64,000 nucleotides of DNA, taken from positions 85,789 to 149,788 of the forward strand of contig NZ_SOFH01000022.1 in the NCBI RefSeq assembly GCF_004402495.1, given 5' to 3'. The position numbers and the translations under genes are program-made. The notes under the pieces are model-generated. The model was not told the origin of the DNA, did not search any database, and saw only the letters and a list, made by a program, of their open reading frames with translations. This document shows, piece by piece, positions 43,516 to 53,350 of the stretch. Source of the DNA: Cryobacterium sp. HLT2-28 (GTDB taxonomy: Bacteria; Actinomycetota; Actinomycetes; Actinomycetales; Microbacteriaceae). Numbering within the stretch: position 1 is the stretch's first letter; every line of letters begins with the position of its first letter.

Positions 43516-46444
43516 GCACCTCCGGCGCCGGCGCGCTCACGGGGGCGGATGCGGGTTCCGCCTTGTTCGATTCGCGCGCTTCGCCCGCTTCGCTCTGCCG
43601 GTCGATCTCACTGCCGAGGCTGCGGAGGATGTCCAGGGCGAGCCCGATCACCACCAGGTAGACCCCGATGTCGAAGAGGGTGGAGGTGCCGAAGGAGAGG
43701 TGCCCGAGCACGGGCACCTCGACGGCGGCATAGGCCGATTCCAGGGGGATTCCGGTGAAGAAGAGGGACGCCACCGCCGTGCCGACCGCGAGCACGACGC
43801 CGAACCCGAGGAGCTTTCCCGGGTCGATCGGCGCCGCCTCGCCGAGCTCGTAACGGCCGCCGGCCAGGTAGCGGGAGACGAGCGCGAGGCCGGCCAGCAG
43901 ACCGCCGGCGAACCCGCCGCCCGGCGCGTTGTGGCCGGCGAAGAGGAGGTAGACCGACACGATGATCGCGGGGTGGAAGAGCAGGCGCACCAGCACCTCG
44001 ATCAGGATCGACCGGTCACCCTCGGGCATCGTGCGGCCGGCCAGCAGGAACGACTGACGACTCACGGCGTGGCCGGCGGACGACGCCTGCGGGTCGGCGA
44101 CGATGCGTCGCCGGTTGCGCGGCGACCGCTGGCTTCGGGAGCCCTTCAGCCGCGGCAGCGGCACGGCCCGCCCCGACACGAAAAGCAGGCTGGCGACGCC
44201 GGTGGCGACGACGATCAGCACGGCGATCTCCCCCATCGTGTCCCAGGCCCGGATGTCCACGAGCATGACGTTGACGATGTTGGTGCCGTGGGCCTCGAGC
44301 GTCAGGCGCGGCAGCTCCGCAGCGATGCCCGGGTCCTGGCGGGCGCCGAGGGCGATCACCGCGATGGTGCCCATCACCCCACCGACCAGGACGCCGATCA
44401 GGGCGCGCCGCCGCCGGTGGGCCGGGCGGTTGTGCTGGATGATCCGGGGCGGCAGCCGCCGCAGCACCAGCACGAAGACGACGAGGGTCATGGTCTCGAC
44501 CAGCGCCTGGGTCAGGGCGAGGTCGGGGGCGCCGTGGAGGGCGAACAGCGCCACGAGACCATAGCCGGTGACCCCCGCGAGCAGCACCGACGTCATCCGT
44601 TTGACCACCCGGGCGGCCGCGACCGCCGCGACCGCCATCACCAGGGCGATCAGAACCTGGCCCGGGTAGTCCCAGGGCACGAGCGTCTCGGGCCAGCTGC
44701 GGTTGACCGACGCCGCGAAGCCGAGGGCGAGCACGAAGACGACCAGGATCGTGCCCAGGTACTGCGGGAGGCCGCCGTGCTGGGCGAACCGGGTGACCCG
44801 GGCCGCCGAACGGTCGACGGCCCGCACGAGGGACCCGTAGCCGCGCCCGGCGTCGATCCAGGCCGGCACCCTCGCCTGCGCCCGGGCCACCCGCAGCCGC
44901 TGCCAGAACAGGGCGGCGCCGGCCAGCACGACGACGGTGCTGATCAGGAAGGCCGGCTCGAGTCCGTGCCAGAGCGCCAGGTGGTAGTCGCCGCCGCCGG
45001 CCACCGTGTCCGCGTAGGGCGAGAGCATCGGGTCGAGGAGGCCGCTCAGCGGTCCGAACGCGAGGGTGGCGACGGAGAGCAGGCCCGGCGCGAGGGCGAA
45101 GTCCCACCGGCTCGGGTGCAGCGCGGTGGGCGCCATCGCGGACCGGGTGCCGAACGCGCCCCAGAAGAAACGGATGCTGTACGCCACGGTCAGCACCGAG
45201 CCGAGGCCCGTGCCCAGCAGGGCGACCCAGCCCCAGCCGTCGCCGGCCAGGCCTGCCTCGAGGAACGCGGTGAACACGGCCTCCTTGGCGACGAAGCCGA
45301 GCAGCGGCGGCAGCCCCGCCATCGACGCGGCGGCGATGAGCGCGATCACGGCGAGCGCGGGTGCGCTGCGGCCGAGGCCGGAGAGCCGTCGCAGGTCGCG
45401 GGTTCCGGCGCGGTGGTCGATGATGCCGACGACAAGGAAGAGCGCCGCCTTGTAGAGGGCGTGGGCGAGCAGGAGCGCCGCCCCGGCGAGCGCCGCGTCC
45501 CTGCTGCCGAAGCCGACGACGACCATGATGAAGCCGAGCTGGCTGACGGTGCCGTAGGCCAGCACCAGTTTGAGGTCGTGTTTGCGCAGCGACCGCCATG
45601 CGCCGACGAGCATGGTCCAGACGCCGATCGTCACCAGCACGGGCAGCCAGCCGTCGGTGTCCGCATAGCCGGGCGCGAGCCGGGCGACCAGGTAGATGCC
45701 GGCCTTGACCATCGCCGCCGCGTGTAGGTAGGCGCTGACCGGGGTGGGGGCGGCCATCGCCGCCGGCAACCAGAAGTGGAAGGGCACCAGCGCCGACTTG
45801 GAGAGGGCGCCGACCAGGATCAGCAGCACCGCCCAGCCGGCGACCGGTCCGGTGACCGGCTCGGCCACGAGCAGCGCAAGCGAGGTGGTGCCGGCCGCCA
45901 CGCTGAGCAACACCACGCCGACGAGCATGACCAGCCCGCCGAACGTGGTCACCAGGAGCGCCTGCAGCGCCGCGCCCCTGCTCTCCCGTTTGACGGTGTA
46001 GTGGCCGATCAGGAGGTAGGAGAGCACGCTGGTGATCTCCCAGAACATGAACATCACCACGATGTCGTCGGCGGTGACCAGCCCGTACATGGTGCCCGCG
46101 AAGGCGAGCAGGCAGGCGGCGAAACGGCCGAGGGCCGGCTCGTCGGCGACGAAGTAGCGCGCGCAGTAGACGAGCACGAGCGCGCCGATCCCGGTGACGA
46201 CGAGGGCCAGCAGCCAGGCCAGCGAATCCACGCGGAAGGAGAGCGCCACGCCGAGCTGCGGGATCCACGGGATGCTCTCGGTGGCCGCCCCGCCACGGGT
46301 TACGAGCCCGGTCTGGCCGAGGGTGAAGGCGAACGCCGCCGCCGGGAGCAGGGCGATCAGGTAGAACACGCGGGGGCCGAGGCGACGGGTCAGGGCCGGC
46401 GTGAAAAGGGACAGGATCAGAAAAATCAGGAGGATTGTCGCCAT
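43508..46444 (-). CDS. mnhA: Mrp antiporter subunit A fused to subunit B
   Basis: 978 aa. Residues ~1-780 form the NuoL-like MrpA with about 20 helices (WEITSVLSYLLIGHYTVKRE, ALVPFHFWLPAAMAAPTPVS, GAPDLALTQALVETMTLVVF). The last ~170 residues are an MrpB domain (FHPAIIVSVYLLFAGHNAPG). The fusion explains why no separate mnhB gene is present. It is the largest ion-translocating subunit and the first gene of the operon; a divergent permease starts 146 bp away. Confidence 0.93.
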   Translation of the reverse strand: MATILLIFLILSLFTPALTRRLGPRVFYLIALLPAAAFAFTLGQTGLVTRGGAATESIPWIPQLGVALSFRVDSLAWLLALVVTGIGALVLVYCARYFVADEPALGRFAACLLAFAGTMYGLVTADDIVVMFMFWEITSVLSYLLIGHYTVKRESRGAALQALLVTTFGGLVMLVGVVLLSVAAGTTSLALLVAEPVTGPVAGWAVLLILVGALSKSALVPFHFWLPAAMAAPTPVSAYLHAAAMVKAGIYLVARLAPGYADTDGWLPVLVTIGVWTMLVGAWRSLRKHDLKLVLAYGTVSQLGFIMVVVGFGSRDAALAGAALLLAHALYKAALFLVVGIIDHRAGTRDLRRLSGLGRSAPALAVIALIAAASMAGLPPLLGFVAKEAVFTAFLEAGLAGDGWGWVALLGTGLGSVLTVAYSIRFFWGAFGTRSAMAPTALHPSRWDFALAPGLLSVATLAFGPLSGLLDPMLSPYADTVAGGGDYHLALWHGLEPAFLISTVVVLAGAALFWQRLRVARAQARVPAWIDAGRGYGSLVRAVDRSAARVTRFAQHGGLPQYLGTILVVFVLALGFAASVNRSWPETLVPWDYPGQVLIALVMAVAAVAAARVVKRMTSVLLAGVTGYGLVALFALHGAPDLALTQALVETMTLVVFVLVLRRLPPRIIQHNRPAHRRRRALIGVLVGGVMGTIAVIALGARQDPGIAAELPRLTLEAHGTNIVNVMLVDIRAWDTMGEIAVLIVVATGVASLLFVSGRAVPLPRLKGSRSQRSPRNRRRIVADPQASSAGHAVSRQSFLLAGRTMPEGDRSILIEVLVRLLFHPAIIVSVYLLFAGHNAPGGGFAGGLLAGLALVSRYLAGGRYELGEAAPIDPGKLLGFGVVLAVGTAVASLFFTGIPLESAYAAVEVPVLGHLSFGTSTLFDIGVYLVVIGLALDILRSLGSEIDRQSEAGEARESNKAEPASAPVSAPAPEVLP

Positions 46445-46589
46445 GCGGCCTCCCGGCTCTCCCCGTCAGAGTGTCAGATCCAGTGTACCGGATGCCTGCC
46501 TCGGGTTGCCCCGTCCGGGGGTCCCCGACAGGAGCCGGGAAGCCCTCGCGCGATAGTGTTGGCCAAAACCGGACGACGGAAGCGGCCCC

Positions 46590-48188
46590 ATGACGAGCAC
46601 CACCCACGGGCCCGAACAGCCTCCAGCCCCGCACGAAACCGGGCACGGAGAACATCGGGAACACCACGGCCTCCCCAAGGAGACCCCGCTCGAGCACATC
46701 TCGGACGCCCTCAGCGTCCACGAGGACGACGGGCTCCACAAGGGTCTCAAGTCCCGCCAGGTGCAGATGATCGCGATCGGCGGGGCCATCGGCACCGGGC
46801 TGTTCCTCGGCTCCGGCGGCCGGCTGGCGAGCACCGGCCCCTCGCTCGTCATGGTCTACGCCATCTGCGGGTTCTTCGCGTTCCTGATTCTGCGCGCCCT
46901 GGGCGAGCTCGTGCTGCACCGTCCCTCCTCGGGCTCGTTCGTCTCCTACGCACGCGAGTTCTTCGGTGAGAAGACCGCCTTCGTCACCGGGTGGCTCTAC
47001 TGGATGAACTGGGTCATGACGGCGATCGTCGACGTGACCGCCGTGGCGTTGTACATGAATTTCTTCGCCAAGTACTGGGCGCCGATCGGGGCCGTTCCGC
47101 AGTGGCTGTTCGCGCTGATCGCCCTCGCCGTGGTGCTCTGCCTCAACCTCCTCTCGGTGAAAGTGTTCGGCGAGATGGAGTTCTGGTTCGCGCTGATCAA
47201 GGTCGTGGCCATCGTCTCCTTCCTCCTGGTGGGAACCTGGATGGTCATCTTCGGCACCCCCGTCGACGGCGCCCAGGTCGGCTTCGACCTGATCGGCGGA
47301 AACGGCGGCTGGTTCCCCGGCGGCCTGCTCGCCTCCGTGCTCGTCGTGCAGGGCGTCGTCTTCGCCTACGCCTCGATCGAGCTCATCGGCACGGCCGCCG
47401 GCGAAACCGAGAACCCGGAGAAGGTCATGCCGCGGGCCATCAACACGGTCATCGTGCGGATCGCCATCTTCTACGTCGGTTCGATCCTGCTGCTCTCCCT
47501 CCTCCTCCCCTATACGAGCTACAAGGCCGGCGAGAGCCCGTTCGTCACCTTCTTCGGCAGCATCGGGATCGAGGGCGTCGACGTGATCATGAACCTGGTC
47601 GTGCTGACCGCGGCCCTGTCCTCGTTGAACGCCGGCCTCTACTCGACCGGACGCATCCTGCGCTCGATGTCGCTCGCGGGATCTGCCCCCGGGTTCGCCG
47701 GCAAGATCAGCCGCAACGGGGTGCCGTTCGGCGGCATCCTGCTCACCGGCTTCGTCACGCTCGCCGGCGTCGGCCTGAACGCGATCGTGCCGGACCAGGC
47801 TTTCGAGATCGTGCTCAACATGGCGGCCATCGGAATCGTCAGCGCCTGGGGCATGATCGTGCTCTGCCAGCTGCGCCTGCAGGCCTGGGCGAAGAAGGGC
47901 ATCCTGGCGCGACCGGCGTTCCGGATGCCTGGGGCCCCGTACACGGGCTACGTCACGCTCGTCTTCCTCGTCGGCGTGCTCGTGCTGATGGCCTTCGACT
48001 GGCCGACCGGCACGCTGACCATCGGCACTCTCATCGTGATCATCCCGGCTCTGGTCGCCGGCTGGTATGCCTGCCGCGGCCGCATCCTCGAAATCGCCGC
48101 GGCCCGCGAGGGCTTCACCGGCAAGATTCCGGTGGTCGCCACCCGGCCGTTCTCCGACCGGGACGGCCGGCGCTCGAAGCCCGAGTAG
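46590..48188 (+). CDS. Amino acid permease (AnsP/GabP type)
   Basis: 532 aa. A histidine-rich hydrophilic N-terminus is followed by about 12 helices of the amino acid/polyamine/organocation family. The start of helix 1, [20 protein letters not shown], and the following GEL(V)-like [20 protein letters not shown] are those of L-asparagine/aromatic permeases. The exact substrate is unclear. A GGAAG ribosome site lies upstream of ATG 46590. Confidence 0.88.
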   Translation: MTSTTHGPEQPPAPHETGHGEHREHHGLPKETPLEHISDALSVHEDDGLHKGLKSRQVQMIAIGGAIGTGLFLGSGGRLASTGPSLVMVYAICGFFAFLILRALGELVLHRPSSGSFVSYAREFFGEKTAFVTGWLYWMNWVMTAIVDVTAVALYMNFFAKYWAPIGAVPQWLFALIALAVVLCLNLLSVKVFGEMEFWFALIKVVAIVSFLLVGTWMVIFGTPVDGAQVGFDLIGGNGGWFPGGLLASVLVVQGVVFAYASIELIGTAAGETENPEKVMPRAINTVIVRIAIFYVGSILLLSLLLPYTSYKAGESPFVTFFGSIGIEGVDVIMNLVVLTAALSSLNAGLYSTGRILRSMSLAGSAPGFAGKISRNGVPFGGILLTGFVTLAGVGLNAIVPDQAFEIVLNMAAIGIVSAWGMIVLCQLRLQAWAKKGILARPAFRMPGAPYTGYVTLVFLVGVLVLMAFDWPTGTLTIGTLIVIIPALVAGWYACRGRILEIAAAREGFTGKIPVVATRPFSDRDGRRSKPE

Positions 48189-48260
48189 GCACGTTCCCCA
48201 GGCGCAGGCTGACGGCCGGCGCCCGGTCGCCGACCTGCCCAGGCGCGGCTCAGGCGGCGC

Positions 48261-48302
48261 GACTCAGGCGGAGCGACTCAGGCGGAGCGACTCAGGCGGA
48301 GC
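48261..48302 (-). repeat. 14-bp tandem repeat spanning the MFS stop
   Basis: Three exact units of GACTCAGGCGGAGC. The innermost holds the gene's stop (TCA at 48292-48294), and the others repeat it beyond the gene end. Confidence 0.9.
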
Positions 48303-49581
48303 GGCGGCGGGTGACCGCGTCGCTGACGATGACCAGCACGAGGGCGAGCACCAGGATGCCGATGTAGGTCACCGGCACGGCGTCCATGCCCACCGTGTTG
48401 AGCAGGGCTGCGCCGAGCAGCGCACCGCCGCCGATGCCGGCGTTGAAGGCGGTGGTGTAGATCGCGCTGGCCGTGTCGCGGATGCGCCGGGAGGCGGTGC
48501 GCAGCAGCCTGGTCTGCAGCAGCGGCGGCAGGGTGCCGAAGGCCAGCCCCCAGAGCACGAAGGCGGTGATGGCGACCGGCAGCGTCGACGCGAACAGCGC
48601 CAGGACGGTGACGCTCAGCGCGGAGACCGTGATGCCGACGACCAGTCCGAGCTGGGGCCTGGGACCGAACACGGTACCGGAGAGCACCAGCCCGACCGCG
48701 CCAGCGATCCCGTAGGCGAACAGGAGCGGCGCGACGGCGGCGCCGTCCACGCCGAGCCCGTCGATCAAGAACGGGGCGATGTAGGTGTAGAAGGTGTAGT
48801 GCCCGACCATGGTCAGCGCCGTGATGGCAGAGAGCAGGATCACGGCGGGCATGGTCGGGTCGCGGCGCGGTTCGGCCGGTGTCGCCGCGGTTGCGGGCGC
48901 GGCGTCGGCGAGCGCGGCTCGCTCGGCCGGAGTGCGGCGGGCGCCGTAGTGCGACACGCGCGGCAGGAACCGCCAGACGACGACCGCCCCCACCAGCATC
49001 AACCCGGCGAGGGCGACGAAGGAGAGCCGCCAGCCCAGCAGGTGGCCGGCGGCCGTCGCCAGCGGAACGCCGAACACGAACGCGAGGGTGCCTCCGGACA
49101 CCGTGATCGCCACGGCCCGGCCGATCTGCTCCCGGGGCACCAGGTGCGCCGCGTAGGCGCCGACCACGGCCCAGAACAGGCCGTGCGCCATGCCGCCGAG
49201 GATGCGCCCGCCCACCATGAAGGCGTAGTTCGGGGCGATCGCGGTGAGCACATTGCTGATCGCGAGCACGACCAGCACGAGCACGATCAGGCCGTGCCGG
49301 GGCAGCCGGCGGGTGAGGTGGGCGAGGGAGGTGCTCGTCAACACCACGGTGAAGGCGAACCAGGAGACGAGCAGCCCCACCTGGGCCTCGCTGACCCCGA
49401 GGGCCCGGCTCATGTCCGGCAGCAGGCCGGTCGGCAGCATCTCGGAGGTGACCGACAGGAACACGGCCGCGGCGAGGGCGATCAGCCCCACCCACGGGAA
49501 CGGGCCCGGCGTCTGGCCGGGGCTGCCCCGTTCGCCGGAGGGGTCTGACGATGGCAGGGTGATGGGCGCGGTGAATGGCAT
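48292..49581 (-). CDS. MFS transporter (DHA1-type drug or sugar efflux)
   Basis: 429 aa, 12 predicted helices in two halves split by a charged loop around residue 200-215. The segment LLPDMSRALGVSEAQVGLLV with GGRILGGMAHGLFWAVVGAY (helix 2-5 region) is typical of the AraJ/CmlA-like efflux group. Substrate unknown. Independent gene beside purU, which is divergent. Confidence 0.85.
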   Translation of the reverse strand: MPFTAPITLPSSDPSGERGSPGQTPGPFPWVGLIALAAAVFLSVTSEMLPTGLLPDMSRALGVSEAQVGLLVSWFAFTVVLTSTSLAHLTRRLPRHGLIVLVLVVLAISNVLTAIAPNYAFMVGGRILGGMAHGLFWAVVGAYAAHLVPREQIGRAVAITVSGGTLAFVFGVPLATAAGHLLGWRLSFVALAGLMLVGAVVVWRFLPRVSHYGARRTPAERAALADAAPATAATPAEPRRDPTMPAVILLSAITALTMVGHYTFYTYIAPFLIDGLGVDGAAVAPLLFAYGIAGAVGLVLSGTVFGPRPQLGLVVGITVSALSVTVLALFASTLPVAITAFVLWGLAFGTLPPLLQTRLLRTASRRIRDTASAIYTTAFNAGIGGGALLGAALLNTVGMDAVPVTYIGILVLALVLVIVSDAVTRRRSA

Positions 49582-49755
49582 GGTGGCTGTGGCTCACAGA
49601 CGGGAACAGTGGCGCCCGCCGCTCTGTCGCAGCGGGGCCGGTCCGGATTGACTGCGCGCCGACGTGCGCGCCCGGGGCCGGCGTGCTGCGCCGACCACTG
49701 CCCAGTCTACCCGACGTGAAATCCGGGCGGCCGGGGAGGCCGGTAACCTAGTCGG

Positions 49756-50628
49756 ATGACTTCCACGCTTGCGCCCCGCACACGTCACCACTGGGTGATC
49801 ACCCTCGTCTGCGTCGACCAGCCGGGCATCGTGCACGCGGTCAGCGGCGCGATCGTGCGGGCCAGCGGCAACATCACCGAGAGCCAGCAGTTCACCAGCG
49901 CCGACACCGGCCGGTTCTTCATGCGGCTGCAGGTGGAGTGCCCCGCACCGCGCAAGGAGCTCGAGGCCGAGCTCGCGCCGGTGGTGGAGAGGTACGCGAT
50001 GGAGTCCGTCATCGACGTGGTCGGCCGTCCGGTCCGCACCCTCGTGCTCGCGTCGACGGCGGGCAACTGCGTCAACGACCTGCTCTTCCGCCAGCGCGGC
50101 GGCCAGCTGCCCATCGAGGTGCCGCTGGTACTTTCCAACCACGGCACCCTGCGCGACCTGGTCGGCTTCTACGGCGTGCCGTTCGAGTCCCTGCCGATCA
50201 CGGATGCCGCCAGCAAGGCCGCGTTCGAGGCCCGCGTCGTCGAGGCGATCGAGGAGGAGGACATCGAGCTGGTCGTGCTGGCCCGGTACATGCAGATCCT
50301 CTCCCCCGAGCTGTGCGAGGTGCTCGAGGGCCGCGCCATCAACATCCACCACTCGTTCCTGCCCGGGTTCAAGGGTGCGAGCCCCTACAAGCAGGCCCAC
50401 GCCCGCGGGGTGAAGCTGATCGGCGCGACCGCGCACTTCGTCACGGGCGACCTCGACGAGGGGCCGATCATCGAGCAGAACGTCGTGCGGGTGGACCACT
50501 CCCGCACCCCGGCCGAGCTCGTCTCGATCGGGCAGGACGAGGAAAGCCGCACCCTCACCCAGGCGGTGACCTGGTTCGCCGAACACCGGGTGCTGCAGGA
50601 CGGCGCCCGAACCATCATCTTCCGCTGA
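49756..50628 (+). CDS. purU: Formyltetrahydrofolate deformylase
   Basis: 290 aa: an N-terminal ACT domain (HHWVITLVCVDQPGIVHAVS, residues ~10-90) then a formyltransferase-like catalytic domain with the Asn-His-Asp set in NIHHSFLPGFKGASPYKQAH and LDEGPIIEQ. It hydrolyses 10-formyl-THF to formate and THF, balancing one-carbon units. Single gene in the window, though folD and glyA are 11 kb away. Confidence 0.95.
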   Translation: MTSTLAPRTRHHWVITLVCVDQPGIVHAVSGAIVRASGNITESQQFTSADTGRFFMRLQVECPAPRKELEAELAPVVERYAMESVIDVVGRPVRTLVLASTAGNCVNDLLFRQRGGQLPIEVPLVLSNHGTLRDLVGFYGVPFESLPITDAASKAAFEARVVEAIEEEDIELVVLARYMQILSPELCEVLEGRAINIHHSFLPGFKGASPYKQAHARGVKLIGATAHFVTGDLDEGPIIEQNVVRVDHSRTPAELVSIGQDEESRTLTQAVTWFAEHRVLQDGARTIIFR

Positions 50629-50718
50629 CCCGGGATTCCGTGGGGCGACCGGTCTCGGCAGGCTCGACCACCGGCGGCCGAGCCTGCCGACACCCGGCGG
50701 CTCGCTAGGATTGGGCAC

Positions 50719-51069
50719 GTGACAAATACCCGCGCGCAGGTCGGCGCCAACGACATCCTGCGGTTCCTGCTCGAACTCTTCGCGTTCGTCACCCTCGGCT
50801 TCTGGGGCTTCGCGGCGTGGCCGCTGCCCTGGCCCGGGGTGCTCGTCGGCATCGCCGCCCCGGCCGTCGCGGTGCTGCTCTGGGCGCTCTTCCGCTCCCC
50901 CAAGGCCGTGTTCACCCTCGACCCGTTCGGCAAGGCCGTCGTCGAGATCGCCGTGTTCGGCGCCGCGGCGCTCGCCTGGTGGGACCTGGGCCTGCCGCTG
51001 GTCGGCGTGGTCTTCGCCCTGGTGGCGACGGTGAGCGGCGTGCTCACCGGCCGTTCCGAACTGCGCTAG
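50719..51069 (+). CDS. YrdB/DUF2568 family membrane protein
   Basis: 116 aa from GTG 50719. Four hydrophobic helices and the conserved stretch LLWALFRSPKAVFTL with ALAWWDLGLP are typical of this uncharacterised family. Function unknown. Confidence 0.8.
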   Translation: MTNTRAQVGANDILRFLLELFAFVTLGFWGFAAWPLPWPGVLVGIAAPAVAVLLWALFRSPKAVFTLDPFGKAVVEIAVFGAAALAWWDLGLPLVGVVFALVATVSGVLTGRSELR

Positions 51070-51074
51070 CGGGG

Positions 51075-52295
51075 TCAGGCCCGGCGGGCCTCGCGAGGCA
51101 TCCGGGTGGCGTAGAGCGAGGTCGCGAGGAAGAACAACGCCCCGATCAGGAACGCCATCGGGTACGACAACCGGTCGGCGAGGAACCCGGCGACCAGCGG
51201 GCCAATGATCGCGCCGAAGTCGGAGAACATCGAGAACACCGCGACGGGGCGCCCGCCGCCGGCGCCGGCCGCGTCGCCCACTGCGGCCGCCGGCGCGGTG
51301 CCCATGAACGCCGAGGCGATCCCGTAGACGCAGAGCAGCCCGGTGAGCACGACGATGTCAGGCGCGAACGGCACCGCCATGATCGTCGCGGCGGCCAGCG
51401 CGTACGCACCGATGATGGCCGGGCGGCGACCGACCGTGTCGACGAACCGGGCCGCGGGGGCGAGCGCGACGGTCTGGGCCACGGCCGCGAACGCGAAGGC
51501 GATCCCGGTCCATGAGCTCGGGCCCCGGAGCACCTCGACCACGAGCACGGGGATGAGGGCGTTCCGCACGCCGAAGGAGGTCCAGCCCTGGGAGAAGTTG
51601 GCCAGGCAGGCCGCCCGGAAGCGGGGGTCGCGCAGCACGGTGCGGAACGGGACCCTCGGCACGGCGACGCCCGACTCGTCGACCCCGGTGCGCCGGCTCG
51701 GGCCCAGCAGCAGGAGCCCGAGGATGCCGGCCACGGTCAGCGTGCCGGCGTAGAAGAAGAACGGCGCGGTCAGGGAGATCGTGGCGAGGAGGCCGCCGAG
51801 CGCGGGGCCGGCCATGCCGCCGAGGAGGAACCCGCCCTGGTAGAAGCCGATCGCGCGGCCGCGGATGCCCGGCGAGGTGGAGCCGAGGAGCAGGGTCATC
51901 GCGGAGACCGTGAACATGGCGGACCCGATGCCGCCGGCCCCGCGGAGCAGGAGAAGCTGCGGGTAGTTCTGGGCGACGCCGACCAGGCCGCTGGAGAGCG
52001 CGACGATCCCGATGCCCGTCGCCAGGATCGCCCGCTCGCCGGCCCAGTCGATCAGCCGGCCGCAGAACGGGCTCGCGACGAAGCGCATCAGCGCGAACGC
52101 GGAGACGACGGCGCCGATCTCCAGGTTGCCCACCCCGAAGCTGCGCACGTAGACCGGCAGCACGGGCACGACGACGCCGAAGCCGACCATCACGAAGAAC
52201 GCGATCACGCCGAGCACGAGCACCTCGCGGGAGAGCCGCGGCTTCGGGGCCGCCCCGGGCCGTGTGGCTCCTGAGCTGAGGCGGATGCGTCGCAT
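51075..52295 (-). CDS. MFS transporter
   Basis: 406 aa with 12 helices: FFVMVGFGVVVPVLPVYVRS starts helix 1, and FASPFCGRLIDWAGER-like GRLIDWAGERAIL follows it. A multidrug or tetracycline-type exporter of the DHA1 family by overall form; substrate unknown. It ends 6 bp from the convergent DUF2568 gene. Confidence 0.85.
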   Translation of the reverse strand: MRRIRLSSGATRPGAAPKPRLSREVLVLGVIAFFVMVGFGVVVPVLPVYVRSFGVGNLEIGAVVSAFALMRFVASPFCGRLIDWAGERAILATGIGIVALSSGLVGVAQNYPQLLLLRGAGGIGSAMFTVSAMTLLLGSTSPGIRGRAIGFYQGGFLLGGMAGPALGGLLATISLTAPFFFYAGTLTVAGILGLLLLGPSRRTGVDESGVAVPRVPFRTVLRDPRFRAACLANFSQGWTSFGVRNALIPVLVVEVLRGPSSWTGIAFAFAAVAQTVALAPAARFVDTVGRRPAIIGAYALAAATIMAVPFAPDIVVLTGLLCVYGIASAFMGTAPAAAVGDAAGAGGGRPVAVFSMFSDFGAIIGPLVAGFLADRLSYPMAFLIGALFFLATSLYATRMPREARRA

Positions 52296-52335
52296 CCCCT
52301 CAGGCTACGGCCTCGGCCGCCGCGCCGCGCACCGG

Positions 52336-52728
52336 CTACTGCAGCGCACCGATGATGGCGCCCATCACGGTGAACGACAGCACGCTGAATGACGCGTTGA
52401 TGGCGAACAGGCGAAGGCTCCGTCGTTCGAACAGGTAGGTCACCCCGACCGCCGCCGCGACGAAGGTGAGTCCCGCCGCCGCGCCCGCGAACACTCCGAA
52501 GACGAAACCTGCGTCTCCGATGAACGCCGCCAGGCTGGCGGCCATCACCAGGGCCAGCAGGAAGGAGCCGATGAAGATCCGGGCCGACCCTGTCGTCAGC
52601 TGCTCGTCGCTCAGGCCGGCCGCGCGCTGCCAGGGCCCGGCGAAGAGCAGCGAGTACCAGAGCCCGCCGATGACGAAGGTGGAGGCGGCGGCCAGGAGGA
52701 CCGCGAGCCAATTGAGTGGGGCATCCAT
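52336..52728 (-). CDS. DUF1761 family membrane protein
   Basis: 130 aa from ATG 52728, with AAAGAGGAATC directly before it. Four predicted helices; the N-terminal FVIGGLWYSLLFAGPWQRAA is typical of DUF1761. Function unknown. It is downstream of the broken AraC gene and could have been its target or partner. Confidence 0.8.
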   Translation of the reverse strand: MDAPLNWLAVLLAAASTFVIGGLWYSLLFAGPWQRAAGLSDEQLTTGSARIFIGSFLLALVMAASLAAFIGDAGFVFGVFAGAAAGLTFVAAAVGVTYLFERRSLRLFAINASFSVLSFTVMGAIIGALQ

Positions 52729-52747
52729 GATTCCTCTTTCCGACGCA

Positions 52748-53304
52748 TCACGGTAGCAATCGGTCGGCGGCCCGGCTTGTATATTTTTCCGTCTCGTCCC
52801 CCGGGGTGTCCAGCGGCACGAAGGCGGCGTAGTCGGTGCCGTAGCGAGCCACGATCTCGAGGTAGCGGGACGGGGTGAACCCCGTGAACGCACGGAACAC
52901 CCGGATGAAGTGAGGTTGGTCGTAGTAGCCGGATGCCCCGACGAACTCGGACCACGGCGGCATCGGCCCGTCGAGCGGGTGCCGGCCAGGGCTTCTGCGC
53001 GGAGCGTGCTGAACCGGGCGAGGCCGAACGGAGCCAGCTCCACACCGATGTGCCGGATCACCGGCGAGCTCTGGATGGTCAGGTATCGGCGCTGCAGCCC
53101 GGAGAGGAAACCGGCCGGGAAGGAACGCACCTGCCCCGCACCCTGATCGAGCAGGAGATACGGACCGGACAGGTTGAGGATGAAGTGCACGGCAGGCTGC
53201 GGGAAGATCCGCTCGAAGCGGGCGGCCGTTTCCGCCTCCAGATACCAGACCCGGGTCACGGCAGGAGCGAGTGGCTCGGGGACAGGCCGCTCGAGATAGG
53301 TCAT
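52748..53304 (-). pseudogene. AraC-family regulator disrupted by an internal deletion
   Basis: The frame from ATG 53304 encodes a DUF6597-like sensor (FERIFPQPAVHFILNLSGPY) and reads on through IGVELAPFGLARFSTLRAEALAG, then loses homology. A second frame (52963-52748) encodes the end of an AraC helix-turn-helix: SGYYDQPHFIRVFRAFTGFT. The linker and first helix-turn-helix are absent and the two parts are in different frames, so about 100 residues appear to have been deleted. A sequencing error alone would not explain the missing part. Confidence 0.7.
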
Positions 53305-53350
53305 GCGGCCACCGTAGAACCCACCGGCGACCCGCGCCACCAGCGGGCGG

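Noticed and set aside
41657..45727. Long plus-strand ORFs opposite mnhD and mnhA
   Set aside because: They consist of low-complexity charged residues (E, H, Q, R) produced by the complement of membrane-protein codons; no domain or ribosome site.
48261..48302. Repeat run considered as a CRISPR array
   Set aside because: Units are directly adjacent without spacers, only 14 bp long, and end in a coding gene; the other tandem repeats in the window likewise have no spacers.
49582..49755. Riboswitch before purU
   Set aside because: No conserved ZTP or THF aptamer elements can be read there; the GC-rich stems present are not distinctive.
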